Shown here piece by piece: positions 50,427 through 59,920 of a stretch of 64,000 bases of DNA. Both the position numbers and the translations under genes were made by a program. Source of the stretch: Bacillota bacterium (GTDB lineage: Bacteria > Bacillota_I > Bacilli_A > RF39 > UBA660); contig SVAQ01000005.1 of NCBI GenBank assembly GCA_015059305.1, forward strand, positions 25,366 to 89,365, given 5' to 3'. How positions within the stretch are numbered: position 1 is the first letter of the stretch; each line of letters begins with the position of its first letter. The notes under the pieces are model-generated. The model ran no database searches. It was not told where the DNA came from and saw nothing but the letters and a program-made list of their open reading frames with translations.

Positions 50427-50456
50427 AAGACAGTCATTTAAACTATCTTTCTAATA
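50427..50456 (-). terminator. Terminator/promoter cassette between prepilin copies 1 and 2
   Basis: AAAAAAAGACAGT and ACTATCTTT flank CATTTAA. On the minus strand the hairpin T-run is followed by a TTATAAT-type -10 and then GGAGTG of copy 1. Confidence 0.65.
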
Positions 50457-50476
50457 ATTATTACAAATTAAGTTTC

Positions 50477-52705
50477 TTATTTTGCACATGCACTTATCGA
50501 ACCATCACAAGCACCACTGCAATAATACTTATCTCCTCTAACACTAGAACTAGAACATCTTTTGGTAGTCCAATGAAATTTTTTATACGAAGCTCCAAGC
50601 CATTCATAAGTCCCACCAGAAAGGTTAACTGTGATAGTACATGATGTTTGACCATTATAATTAGCAGATATCCAATAAACTCCACTATCATCTACATATT
50701 TCTCAGTAGAACATTTATCACCAGAAACACTTGCTATTTTGCAACCCCCAGTTATTTTAAATTCAACAATATTACGATTATTATCATTAACATTCATAAT
50801 ACGAGCACCACAAGAACTAGCATCAACTATGTCATCAGTACATTTTGAAGGCGCCTTCTCTTTTAAGTTGCTCTTTTTTATTGTTCCTGACTTAGACGCA
50901 CCATTTTTTTCGGTATAAGTACACTCTGTGTCATCGCACATAGTTATATAATATTGGTTACAATTATCATCATATCTATACGCATTTATATAAACATAGC
51001 AAGACTGGGTGTTACATTTTTTGTTTGATCTATCACCGTTTTCTTCTTTCCGACAATATTCTTGGAAATGCTCATCACGATAGTAAACATCACGATATTT
51101 ATATCCTCCGCCACAAGATTTAGAACAAGAACCCCAATCGCCATAACGATAAGCCTCTTCATCGGTACACATTTCATAAAGTGTATATTTTTTAGATTTA
51201 ACTTCCGATATATTTCCAACACTATCTTTTATATATGCGTTTAACGTATATGTTTCACCATTTCCATCATCAACATTAAATGTATAATCTCCTGTATAAT
51301 TTCCATCAAAGTTCTTCCAAGAACAATCATCATAAGAGGATTTTCTAGTTACGCATACCTTGGAAACTCCACTATGATTATCTGTTCCTACAACTTTTAC
51401 TTGTGTGTACTTAGAATTATAGTCATCTTCACTTGAAGTGATTTTAAGCGATGATATTTCCGGTTTCTTTTTATCTATATAAATATCTGCAGTTCTTTTA
51501 GGACATATAGTTTCATTACCAACATTATCTTTTATAGTATATGATTCTATTTGAGCAGTTTTCTTAGTCGAACTAAACGTTTTACTTCCTCCTAGAGTTG
51601 AGGTTGAACAACCGGATGAACTATCTCCCGTTCCATCATCACATCCCCAACTTATTATTACATCTTTCTTTGTCCATTTTGTATTATCGCCACTATGCGT
51701 ACAACTCGGGGCAATTGAATCAATTTTTGAGACATTTACTATACTATTTGATATTGTAGATTGATTTATATTTCCTGCTACATCTTTAACCCAGATATAG
51801 TATGTTCCATTTGAAGTTGCGTTAAATTCAATTTTTTGACTATTTCCCGATACACCACTTGTTATCCATCCGGATGTTGGCGCGCTACTTTCTTGCGTTA
51901 CTTTATATGCACTAAGTCCTGATTCATTATCTACTATAGTAGCACTAATTTTCTTTTTTTGTGCCCACTTATCAGGCTTTGCGACTGTTAAATCCTGAAC
52001 TATCGGTTCTTTATTATCAATTTTTATTCTAGCATCTACGGTATATGGTTTATTACCTTTATATAAAATAGCTTGAAAGACGTCATTTACATAATTTCTT
52101 TCAGTTAGTTCTATTTTATAATCGATTCCTTCATGACGAACATCTGGCGCAAGGGGCGATATCCATTTAAATGTTTCAGAAGCCAAAAAGTCTGGTACAT
52201 TTACTACTTTTAAATAAACATCTTTTCCTTTTGCCTCAATCCAATCATTAGGGATATTTTTATAATTGCCCTCTAAACAAATAGCGCCTTCAGTTACAAC
52301 ACAATACTTTATTGATAAAATAGCATCACTAATTATATCATAATCACAGGTCCCATCTTCCATTTCGGTTCCTGCCTTTACTTCAGCTTCACCACTTGTA
52401 TAATCAACATAATAGCAATTTAGCGATTCTTTTGTATCCGGGGCAATTATTTGATTACTTTCATTATCAGCTTCGATATAACCTTCTTCAATTAATGTTT
52501 CAACATATACTTTTTGGATGTCTCTATCTGTAACATATCTCTTCGCTGCAATTTTCACTTTAGAAATAAGATTTTCTTTTTGTCTTTTTTTGACTGTATC
52601 ATGAACTGATGAAAATGATGTTACAGCAATAGTTAGAATTATTCCTAACAATACTATCGTCGCTAAAAGCTCTATTAAAGTAAATCCTTTATTACTCTTC
52701 AACAT
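50477..52705 (-). CDS. Giant type IV-like prepilin (copy 2)
   Basis: 742 residues beginning MLKSNKGFTLIELLATIVLL (prepilin signal, mature Glu5). The shared pseudopilin region has KIAAKRYVTDRDIQKVYVET. Then comes one Ig-like repeat (KIDSIAPSCTHSGDNTKWTK), a beta domain (PEISSLKITSSEDDYNSKYT), the thrombospondin-like module (WGSCSKSCGGGYKYRDVYY) and a C-terminal beta domain ending RGDKYYCSGACDGSISAC. Compared with copy 1 it lacks three Ig repeats and two Cys-rich units, and it has no DUF6273-like partner gene of its own. Confidence 0.82.
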   Translation of the reverse strand: MLKSNKGFTLIELLATIVLLGIILTIAVTSFSSVHDTVKKRQKENLISKVKIAAKRYVTDRDIQKVYVETLIEEGYIEADNESNQIIAPDTKESLNCYYVDYTSGEAEVKAGTEMEDGTCDYDIISDAILSIKYCVVTEGAICLEGNYKNIPNDWIEAKGKDVYLKVVNVPDFLASETFKWISPLAPDVRHEGIDYKIELTERNYVNDVFQAILYKGNKPYTVDARIKIDNKEPIVQDLTVAKPDKWAQKKKISATIVDNESGLSAYKVTQESSAPTSGWITSGVSGNSQKIEFNATSNGTYYIWVKDVAGNINQSTISNSIVNVSKIDSIAPSCTHSGDNTKWTKKDVIISWGCDDGTGDSSSGCSTSTLGGSKTFSSTKKTAQIESYTIKDNVGNETICPKRTADIYIDKKKPEISSLKITSSEDDYNSKYTQVKVVGTDNHSGVSKVCVTRKSSYDDCSWKNFDGNYTGDYTFNVDDGNGETYTLNAYIKDSVGNISEVKSKKYTLYEMCTDEEAYRYGDWGSCSKSCGGGYKYRDVYYRDEHFQEYCRKEENGDRSNKKCNTQSCYVYINAYRYDDNCNQYYITMCDDTECTYTEKNGASKSGTIKKSNLKEKAPSKCTDDIVDASSCGARIMNVNDNNRNIVEFKITGGCKIASVSGDKCSTEKYVDDSGVYWISANYNGQTSCTITVNLSGGTYEWLGASYKKFHWTTKRCSSSSVRGDKYYCSGACDGSISACAK

Positions 52706-52742
52706 TTTCTACCACTCCATAATTTACATAAATAATTATATC

Positions 52743-52774
52743 AAAAAAAGATAGCCAATTAAACTATCTTTTTT
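52743..52774 (-). terminator. Terminator/promoter cassette between copy 2 and partner of copy 3
   Basis: AAAAAAAGATAG pairs with CTATCTTTTTT around CCAATTAAA. The minus-strand T7 is followed directly by GATATAATT and CTCCAT/GGAGTG-type spacing, nearly identical to the cassette at 56103. Confidence 0.75.
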
Positions 52775-53603
52775 CAATTGATATTACTGGTCTAATACCT
52801 ATTTTTAATTCTTCATTAAGAGAATTTTGAATAAATAAAGATTCTACAGAAATTCCGTTTTCTGCTTTCACTACTGCATATGCTCCGACTGCATATCTTG
52901 TATTTGCTGCAGTTGAAGAAGAAAGCGTCCAATACCCTTCATTATCTTTTAAGCCATAATCTAACCATTTGGCATTTGCAAGTTCATTTACTTCCTCAAC
53001 GGTAATTAATCTTGCTCTTAAATTAAAATCCGATAAATCTTGTCTTAATAATGGTTCTTCTTCCTCCGGGGCAAAATTAAAGTCGACATATTTTTCGTCT
53101 TTAGATAAAACAATTTTATTATATCCTCTTGTTTTATATATAGAATATTTACAACTATATCCAGGATTTGATCCTTCTTCACACAGTTTATCACTATATT
53201 TTTTTCCATAATCATCGTATGTATAATTATCTATAATATCAATCTTTGTCCAACTGTATGTATAATCGGATAATTGCCCCAAAGCTTCCAAAGGACCTTT
53301 CATATTTATAAGTTCATGATGCCAGTCTATATTATCAGCGATGTTTTCATTCATTATTAAGGTCATTTCATTTTCTGTATTAGAAATAACATAAAAACCA
53401 TAGCTTTTCTTGTCATTTACCTCAACATCTACATAAACACCATTTTTAATATCTTGCAAGCTACAAACATTTCCCTTTTTAATACATTCATTATTTTCAA
53501 TTAAAGGTAGTGTTTTTTCGGGTTTTCTAATTATAATTAAAACTACTATTAAAATAATTAGAATAATACCAATTAAAATAAACAATTTTTTATTATTTTT
53601 CAT
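52764..53603 (-). CDS. Pilus-locus membrane protein with DUF6273-like C-terminus (paralogue)
   Basis: 279 residues. N-terminal span (KLFILIGIILIILIVVLIII) after MKNNK, outer domain beginning NNECIKKGNVCSLQDIKNG, and a C-terminus with GYWTLSSSTAANTRYAVGAY and IGIRPVISIEKR. It aligns along its whole length with 46245-47096 (for example ENIADNIDWHHELINMKGPL versus KNIASNVDWHSESINMKGPL). It starts four bases after prepilin copy 3 on the same strand. Confidence 0.7.
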   Translation of the reverse strand: MKNNKKLFILIGIILIILIVVLIIIRKPEKTLPLIENNECIKKGNVCSLQDIKNGVYVDVEVNDKKSYGFYVISNTENEMTLIMNENIADNIDWHHELINMKGPLEALGQLSDYTYSWTKIDIIDNYTYDDYGKKYSDKLCEEGSNPGYSCKYSIYKTRGYNKIVLSKDEKYVDFNFAPEEEEPLLRQDLSDFNLRARLITVEEVNELANAKWLDYGLKDNEGYWTLSSSTAANTRYAVGAYAVVKAENGISVESLFIQNSLNEELKIGIRPVISIEKR

Positions 53604-53606
53604 ATA

Positions 53607-56066
53607 TTAACTCTCTTTCACGCATCCTGAATTACCTGTTTTACATGCTCCAGATTGACTACTACCTGTACAAAACCAACCGTCTCCTCGTGAATTACCA
53701 CTTGAACATTTATGAGTATTCCAAGAAATATCATTGTACTCAGCATTTTGCCAAGTATATGTTCCTCCATAAAGATTTACCCATATATTACAAGATGTAG
53801 CATTACTAAAATTAATTTTTAAATAATTGCTACCAGCTTCTTTAGTAGTACAATTTCCATCAGAATAATCATCTATAGTGCATCCTCCTGTAATAGTAAA
53901 TTTTACTATGTCATTAGATGCCGAATATATCCGGGCCCCGCACGTTTTAGGATCCACGACATCTTCATCACATTTTGAAGGAGGATCGTCTTTTAAATCG
54001 TTCCTTTTTATTGTACCATTAGTCCACGTTCCATTTTTTACAGTATAATTACACCATGTATCATCACAAGTAGTTATGTAATATTGATTACAATCATCGT
54101 CATATCTATAATCACCTATTTCTTCTTCGCATTGTTCCCAATCAACAACATCTTCAATGAATACTTCTCCACCATACATATAAAAGCACGATTTATATTT
54201 ATAACCATCGCTTTGACAAGTTCCCCATGAACAACCGTAGTATTCACTTTTACATTTTTTTGTAGTAGTAGTGTATTCCCAATCTTTGATACATTCATTA
54301 TATCTTGAATTTACTTTATATCCTTCATCAGAACAATAATCATATTCCCATTCGCCTTCGTTACAGCATGCTTGAGTATTACATTTACTCGTAGACTTAT
54401 CAGCATTTTTATCGATTCTACAGTGCGTTTCAAAATGCTTATCCCAATAATAGACATCACGATATTTATATCCGCCTCCGCAAGTTACAGAACAATTTCC
54501 CCACTCGCCATAATCATATACCGCTTCATCATCACATGTTTTATATAGTGTATATACTTTTGTTTTTGAATTAGATACATTTCCTGCAGTATCTTTAATA
54601 AAAGCATATAATGTATAACTATTTCCCGTACCTTCATTAGAATTAAACATATATGATGATGTATAAGATTCACTATAATCATTCCATGTACAATTTGTAG
54701 AATCATTAGTCGCGCTTATACATACTTTTGATACACCACTATTAGCATCACTACCATTAACAGTTAATGTTACGTATTTTGAATTATAATTTGATTTATT
54801 TGATGTTATTGTAAATGATGATATCGTTGGTTTGGTTGTATCTACATAAATATTTGCATTTCTTTTTGGACAAGTTGTTTTATTACCGGCATTATCTTGT
54901 ATTTCATAAGAACTTATTTCTGATTGTTTTGTTGTTGATGAAAATTTTTGACTAGATCCACTATAAAGTGGGTTACATCCTGAGGACGATTCACCTGTTC
55001 CATCATCACATCCCCAAGTTATAGTTATAGGATTTTTTGTCCATACTGTGTTATCACCACTATTTGTGCAGCTCGGAGCAGTTGTATCTATCTTCGCTAC
55101 CTGAATAACACTTTTATTAATCGACATTAAGTTAGCGTTTCCTACCATATCCTTGACCCATATATACCATGCGCCATTTTCATTTATTTCAACTTCTACA
55201 TTTTGTTTATTACCATTTATATTAATCCATCCCGAAGAAGGTAAAGTATTTTCTTTGGAAACAGCATAACTACTTAATCCCGATTCGTTATCTACTAATG
55301 TAGCACTTATTTTCTTTTTTTGCGCCCAAACATCTGGATTATCTATTAATAGATCTTGAACCATTGGTTCTTTATTATCAATTTTCATTCTAACATCTGC
55401 TGTGTATGTTTTATTATCTTTATATACAATAACTTGAAAGACATCATCTATATAATTTCTTTCGGTTATTTCTAATTTATAAACCCTTTCTTCATAATGA
55501 ACATCTGGAGCAAGCGGTGATATCCAATTAAATGTTGCTCCCTCTAAAAAGTTTGGCTCATTATGTACTGCCTTTAAATAAATATCTTTTCCTTTTGCAT
55601 CAATCCAATCATTAGGAATATTAATATAATTTGAACAAGTTTCTCCCACCGCGGCAACACAATATTTGATATTTAATATGGCATCACTAATTACATCATA
55701 ATCACAGGTACCAGTTTCTTCATCTAAAGATCCTGGGATAATTTCTGCTTCTTCATTTGTATAATCGATATAATAACAATTTAGTGATTCTTTTGTATCC
55801 GGAGCAATTATTTGATTACTTTCATCATCAGCTTCGATATAACCTTCTTCAATTAATGTTTCAACATATACTTTTTTTACTTCTGTATCGTTAACATATC
55901 TTTTCGCTGCGATTTTTACTTTGGAAATCAGATTTTCTCTTTGTTTTTTCCGGATCGCACTTTGCACTGATGAAAAAGACGTTACAGCAATTGTTAAAAT
56001 TATTCCTAATAATACTATCGCTGCCAAAAGCTCTACTAAAGTTAACCCTTTTTTATTTTTAAGCAT
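53607..56066 (-). CDS. Giant type IV-like prepilin (copy 3)
   Basis: 819 residues beginning MLKNKKGLTLVELLAAIVLL; the residue after the cleavage glycine is Leu where the other copies have Phe. Then the shared pseudopilin region, one Ig-like repeat (KIDTTAPSCTNSGDNTVWTK), beta domain, thrombospondin-like module (WGNCSVTCGGGYKYRDVYY), two Cys-rich units (EWEYDYCSDEGYKVNSRYNE; CSWGTCQSDGYKYKSCFYMY) and a C-terminal beta domain with RGDGWFCTGSSQSGACKTGN. GGAGTG precedes the ATG. Closest to copy 1 over most of its length. Confidence 0.82.
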   Translation of the reverse strand: MLKNKKGLTLVELLAAIVLLGIILTIAVTSFSSVQSAIRKKQRENLISKVKIAAKRYVNDTEVKKVYVETLIEEGYIEADDESNQIIAPDTKESLNCYYIDYTNEEAEIIPGSLDEETGTCDYDVISDAILNIKYCVAAVGETCSNYINIPNDWIDAKGKDIYLKAVHNEPNFLEGATFNWISPLAPDVHYEERVYKLEITERNYIDDVFQVIVYKDNKTYTADVRMKIDNKEPMVQDLLIDNPDVWAQKKKISATLVDNESGLSSYAVSKENTLPSSGWININGNKQNVEVEINENGAWYIWVKDMVGNANLMSINKSVIQVAKIDTTAPSCTNSGDNTVWTKNPITITWGCDDGTGESSSGCNPLYSGSSQKFSSTTKQSEISSYEIQDNAGNKTTCPKRNANIYVDTTKPTISSFTITSNKSNYNSKYVTLTVNGSDANSGVSKVCISATNDSTNCTWNDYSESYTSSYMFNSNEGTGNSYTLYAFIKDTAGNVSNSKTKVYTLYKTCDDEAVYDYGEWGNCSVTCGGGYKYRDVYYWDKHFETHCRIDKNADKSTSKCNTQACCNEGEWEYDYCSDEGYKVNSRYNECIKDWEYTTTTKKCKSEYYGCSWGTCQSDGYKYKSCFYMYGGEVFIEDVVDWEQCEEEIGDYRYDDDCNQYYITTCDDTWCNYTVKNGTWTNGTIKRNDLKDDPPSKCDEDVVDPKTCGARIYSASNDIVKFTITGGCTIDDYSDGNCTTKEAGSNYLKINFSNATSCNIWVNLYGGTYTWQNAEYNDISWNTHKCSSGNSRGDGWFCTGSSQSGACKTGNSGCVKES

Positions 56067-56102
56067 ATTTTAATCACTCCATATTTTACATAAATAATTA
56101 TA

Positions 56103-56134
56103 TCAAAAAAAGATAGTCTTTTAAACTATCTTTT
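56103..56134 (-). terminator. Terminator/promoter cassette before prepilin copy 3
   Basis: AAAAAAAGATAGT pairs with ACTATCTTTTC around CTTTTAA. On the minus strand TTTAAA, 17 bases, then extended TGATATAAT, so the terminator stem lies inside the next gene's promoter. Confidence 0.75.
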
Positions 56135-57050
56135 CTCCATCAGTTAAATTAAATTTTTCTACTATTTCATCGCCACTATAAATGTTTACTATATTATCTT
56201 CAATTTCAAAATCTACTTTTCCGGCTGAATAATCAGATTGGAAAACTACATTTTCATAATTTATATCATAAATAAAAGCTTGATTACTATTATTTATTAA
56301 AATATGATATGAATCTTTAGTAGCAATTTTAGTTATATTATAATTTGCTAAAATCTCTACCCCGTTATAAGTAAATATAGTATATTTGTTATCCTCAGTT
56401 AGATAATAAATATATGTTTTATCATAATCATATATTGGATCACTTGAGGCACTCGTAAGTCGTTGATCACTTGCATCAATAATGTACCAACTATCTTGTT
56501 CTTTAACGGCAATACGATCTACGGCAAGATTAGAACTTTCATTATTGTTAGCAATTCCCATAAATTGATATTTTGCAGGGATAGTAAATATTATATTATT
56601 CATATTAAATAAACCATAATTCCCTTGAGAATCTTTAACAATGATATTTCCATTTGCTAGTGTTGTTCCATAGTTTTTAATCATTAAAAACTGAGCAATA
56701 GAAATATTACTTTTAATATTATGCAGTTTTACTGTATCTCCGTCTTGAATAAAAGTATATTCTCCACCGAAAATGCCTATAGCTTCGTTAGCTCCTACAT
56801 AATGTTTAATATACTCATCATCAATTATTGGGATTGCATCATCACAAATATCAGTTTGACATTCATAAGTTCCAATTAATTGATCATTGGCATCATAATA
56901 AAATAATTTATTTTCATATTTATGTAAATGCTGAGGATTTCCTCCTTCTTTACTATATTTAACATGACTTATTATTCCGTAAATAGAACCAGGAAGAAAA
57001 CAAAGCAGCAATATTATTATTAAGGGAAGTACTACTTTATTCTTCTTCAT
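56121..57050 (-). CDS. Membrane-anchored WG-repeat-like protein (309 aa)
   Basis: N-terminal span (VVLPLIIILLLCFLPGSIYG) and an outer beta-rich region with repeats of the form KDSQGNYGLFNMNNIIFTIP and LYDYDKTY-like strands, resembling WG/KWG beta-propeller repeats. A Cys pair lies in GTYECQTDICDDAIPIIDDE. It overlaps the following homologous gene by 14 bases. It is likely a surface or pilus-associated protein of the locus; the exact role is unknown. Confidence 0.6.
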   Translation of the reverse strand: MKKNKVVLPLIIILLLCFLPGSIYGIISHVKYSKEGGNPQHLHKYENKLFYYDANDQLIGTYECQTDICDDAIPIIDDEYIKHYVGANEAIGIFGGEYTFIQDGDTVKLHNIKSNISIAQFLMIKNYGTTLANGNIIVKDSQGNYGLFNMNNIIFTIPAKYQFMGIANNNESSNLAVDRIAVKEQDSWYIIDASDQRLTSASSDPIYDYDKTYIYYLTEDNKYTIFTYNGVEILANYNITKIATKDSYHILINNSNQAFIYDINYENVVFQSDYSAGKVDFEIEDNIVNIYSGDEIVEKFNLTDGEKIV

Positions 57051-59139
57051 TTGTAACTAAGCTCCAATCTTCTAAACTATATTTATAATCAACTGTGGCA
57101 TTTTCGCCTTGAACAATACTAATTACATAAGAATCACTATGAATAGCCATCTTATAACCATCTGCAATTTTATCAGCAGTAATTTCTAAATCCTCAGCAA
57201 GTAATTTTGTCTTTCCATTCTCATAACTATATACATTTAATTTTTTATTTATTACGCCTACAAAGAAATCATCGAATAGCTCCACGTGATCAAGTTCTTC
57301 AGAAATAATACTACCTGTATCAGAATTAGCAAGTTTATATACCAAATATTTTTTATCTTTAACAACTAAATAATCATTACGATATTCTTTTATAGCAAAT
57401 TGACTTGATGCTAATAGTTCTCCTGTTTTAGTATATAAATAATTTTTATTCCCTCTTTGAACTAGTAAATAATTTCCTAAATAACTAATATCTTTAGTTC
57501 CTTCATTTTCCTCTTTAAATGATATTAATCCTTTTGGACCACTTTCTGTAAATGTTATTACCCCAAGATTACCATCATTATTTTTAGCAAATACCAAACT
57601 ATCTAAAGCCGATATAAAAGTTATTGTATCTGCACTAACGCCAGTTTCTACTGCTTGATATTTTACTTTTTGCGAACTATTTTTAATATCATATAAAACA
57701 ACAGTTTCTTTAGTAGCCCCTTCTTTTGTATCTCTAATGAATACAAAATTATCATTTATGATTGGAATATATCCTTGTTTATTATCTTTATTTACTAAAG
57801 TACTATCTTTAGCAATAAAACAAGTTTCATAAGCGCTTTCTGAACTAGTAACTTTATTTTCGTTAGTACAACTATAACTACCAATCATATCAGTCTTTTC
57901 AATATCACGATAGAAATATAATACTCCATCAATATAATTGACATAATCTGTTTTTTTATTAATTGCTACTTCATTTAAATTAATAGTTTTAGTAGTTTCA
58001 TCACTTAACTCAAATGTAATTGCACTGCTTGTAAAAGTAATATTATAAGCTTTTTTAGTTTCTTTTAAGTTATTCTCTTCATCAAAAATATAAGTTTTAT
58101 TATAATCTTCATTTTTTACTTTAATGCCAGACTCATTTAATTTAAACAATTCTGTATCATAAGCATATATTTTCTTATTAGTAATTGTAAAAATATAATT
58201 ATTAGCAAAATCAATATAATCGTATAAATCCTCTAAAACTTTTTGACCTTGATAATCGTATAAACTATACCCATCTTCATAAACAGCCATATATTTATTA
58301 GAAAAATTTCGAATATTACCACGAATCTTTGAAGTTAAAGTTTTACCAGTTTTATCTACCAAATAAGAGTAAGTACCATCTTTCGCAACAAAAGTTGAAT
58401 CACTACTAATAATACCTAAATAATCATAAGTAAAATCTAAAACCGTATTCGCATCAGTTAGTGTAAATTCAATTAAACCATATTTACCATCGATATTTTT
58501 TGCCACTATTAAGTCAGCGTCCAAAGCTCCGGTTTTAATTAAACTATATTCCCCAGTCTTTGTTTCTTTTTCAATATCGTATAATACTATTCTTTCTTCA
58601 TCAAAGATAAATACAAAGCGGTCATTATAGATTTTTGATTTTTTCTCAATTAAATTATCATCTTCATCCATATATATTGGAATATCAAATTCATCTTCAT
58701 TAGTAAGAGATGCTACATAACATTTATCTACATCAGCATTAACACATGTATAAATTCCAATTACTTCATCTTTACTATTAAGAAGTTTTAATTTTCCATT
58801 ATCATAAATGTAATTATCTTTTTCAATAACGATATTTTCCACTGGCTCTTGCGGTGTTTTTTCTTCTTCTTTAAAAACTAAGAAGTATAGTAACAATGCA
58901 CCAATTAAAATTATCACGAAAGCAGCGATTACTAAAATAATAATTTTGCCTTTTTTACTTAATTTATTCCAAAAAAACTCTTTTTTAGGTTTCTTAATTT
59001 GTTTTTTCGAAGGCTTAACTTTAATTTCTTCTTCAGTAACTTTGGTTATTTGTGATTCATTTTCATCAAATAAAGTATCTTCCGATACAGAACTAAGTTC
59101 AATGATTGTATTATCATCTGTATAATGCTTTTCTTCCAT
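57037..59139 (-). CDS. Membrane-anchored WG-repeat-like protein (700 aa)
   Basis: A cytoplasmic charged head of about 60 residues (with KPSKKQIKKPKKEFFWNKL) is followed by one span (IIILVIAAFVIILIGALLLY) and a long outer region. That region is made of two homologous halves, each starting like NYIYDNGKLKLLNSKDEVIG, with a Cys pair and repeats such as KNIDGKYGLIEFTLTDANTV. The shorter neighbour at 56121 matches one half. Beta-propeller-like binding is likely. Own promoter at 59168-59196, between the tad genes and the prepilin cluster. Confidence 0.62.
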   Translation of the reverse strand: MEEKHYTDDNTIIELSSVSEDTLFDENESQITKVTEEEIKVKPSKKQIKKPKKEFFWNKLSKKGKIIILVIAAFVIILIGALLLYFLVFKEEEKTPQEPVENIVIEKDNYIYDNGKLKLLNSKDEVIGIYTCVNADVDKCYVASLTNEDEFDIPIYMDEDDNLIEKKSKIYNDRFVFIFDEERIVLYDIEKETKTGEYSLIKTGALDADLIVAKNIDGKYGLIEFTLTDANTVLDFTYDYLGIISSDSTFVAKDGTYSYLVDKTGKTLTSKIRGNIRNFSNKYMAVYEDGYSLYDYQGQKVLEDLYDYIDFANNYIFTITNKKIYAYDTELFKLNESGIKVKNEDYNKTYIFDEENNLKETKKAYNITFTSSAITFELSDETTKTINLNEVAINKKTDYVNYIDGVLYFYRDIEKTDMIGSYSCTNENKVTSSESAYETCFIAKDSTLVNKDNKQGYIPIINDNFVFIRDTKEGATKETVVLYDIKNSSQKVKYQAVETGVSADTITFISALDSLVFAKNNDGNLGVITFTESGPKGLISFKEENEGTKDISYLGNYLLVQRGNKNYLYTKTGELLASSQFAIKEYRNDYLVVKDKKYLVYKLANSDTGSIISEELDHVELFDDFFVGVINKKLNVYSYENGKTKLLAEDLEITADKIADGYKMAIHSDSYVISIVQGENATVDYKYSLEDWSLVTNEEE

Positions 59140-59167
59140 CTATACCACTTCCCTATTATCATTTTCA

Positions 59168-59196
59168 ATTATATCAAAAATGGTATTTATTTTCAA
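59168..59196 (-). promoter_or_regulatory. Promoter of the WG-like gene pair
   Basis: On the minus strand TTGAAA (59196-59191), a 17-base spacer and extended TGATATAAT (TATAAT at 59173-59168). Confidence 0.8.
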
Positions 59197-59218
59197 TAAA
59201 AAAGGACTAGCCTCATAA

Positions 59219-59920
59219 CTACTTCACAAAGTAATTAATTAAGACTGGCCCTAGTATTAAAAGCATTATTAAAGGAATAAATAAAAGAACACTTACAACA
59301 GATATTTTCGTTGGCATTTTATTAATTTTACCCTTGATTTCTAAAATTCTCTTATCAGTTAAATATTCAATTTGATTATTAAGAGAATCTACAATACTAT
59401 TACCATACACATTAGATTCAATGACATTCAATAATACATTGTTAACGGTTTTTGATGGAATTCTTTTCTTTAAATCTTCCAGCGCTTCAGTTAATGATTT
59501 ACCTAATTTAACTTCTTTTAATGCAACTTTAAATTCTAAAGATAAGTCACTATCAATTGCATCCGAAGTAATTTCTAAACATAGTTTTAAATTTCTATCG
59601 CTTTGCAACGTTAAAGCTAAAACTTCAAAAAAGAAAATTGCATCATGTTCTAGAGTCTTTACTCTCTTTTTAATTTGATAATCTAAATAATAATAGTCAT
59701 ATAAAAGATATACAACAATTGTAATTATCGGGGATAAAATATAGCCATGTTTAAAATAAAATAAACAAAAAAGAAAAGTAAATATCAAAAGAATTAATTT
59801 TAAATTCAAAAACTTATTAATATTTAATTTACAACTACTACCTAAAGAAGTTATTTTTCGATCTAACCGCTTTAATGATTTCTTGGAGTAAATTCTTTTA
59901 ATTAAAATATCACTATTCAT
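59219..59920 (-). CDS. tadC: Tad pilus inner-membrane protein TadC (T2SSF family)
   Basis: 233 residues. Membrane spans near the N-terminus (LILLIFTFLFCLFYF and a second one) and C-terminus (VSVLLFIPLIMLLILGPVLI) bracket the GspF-type helical domain (FFEVLALTLQSDRNLKLCLE, LGKSLTEALEDLKKRIPS). The paired platform protein of TadB. ATGA overlap with tadB. Last gene of the tad operon. Confidence 0.85.
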   Translation of the reverse strand: MNSDILIKRIYSKKSLKRLDRKITSLGSSCKLNINKFLNLKLILLIFTFLFCLFYFKHGYILSPIITIVVYLLYDYYYLDYQIKKRVKTLEHDAIFFFEVLALTLQSDRNLKLCLEITSDAIDSDLSLEFKVALKEVKLGKSLTEALEDLKKRIPSKTVNNVLLNVIESNVYGNSIVDSLNNQIEYLTDKRILEIKGKINKMPTKISVVSVLLFIPLIMLLILGPVLINYFVK

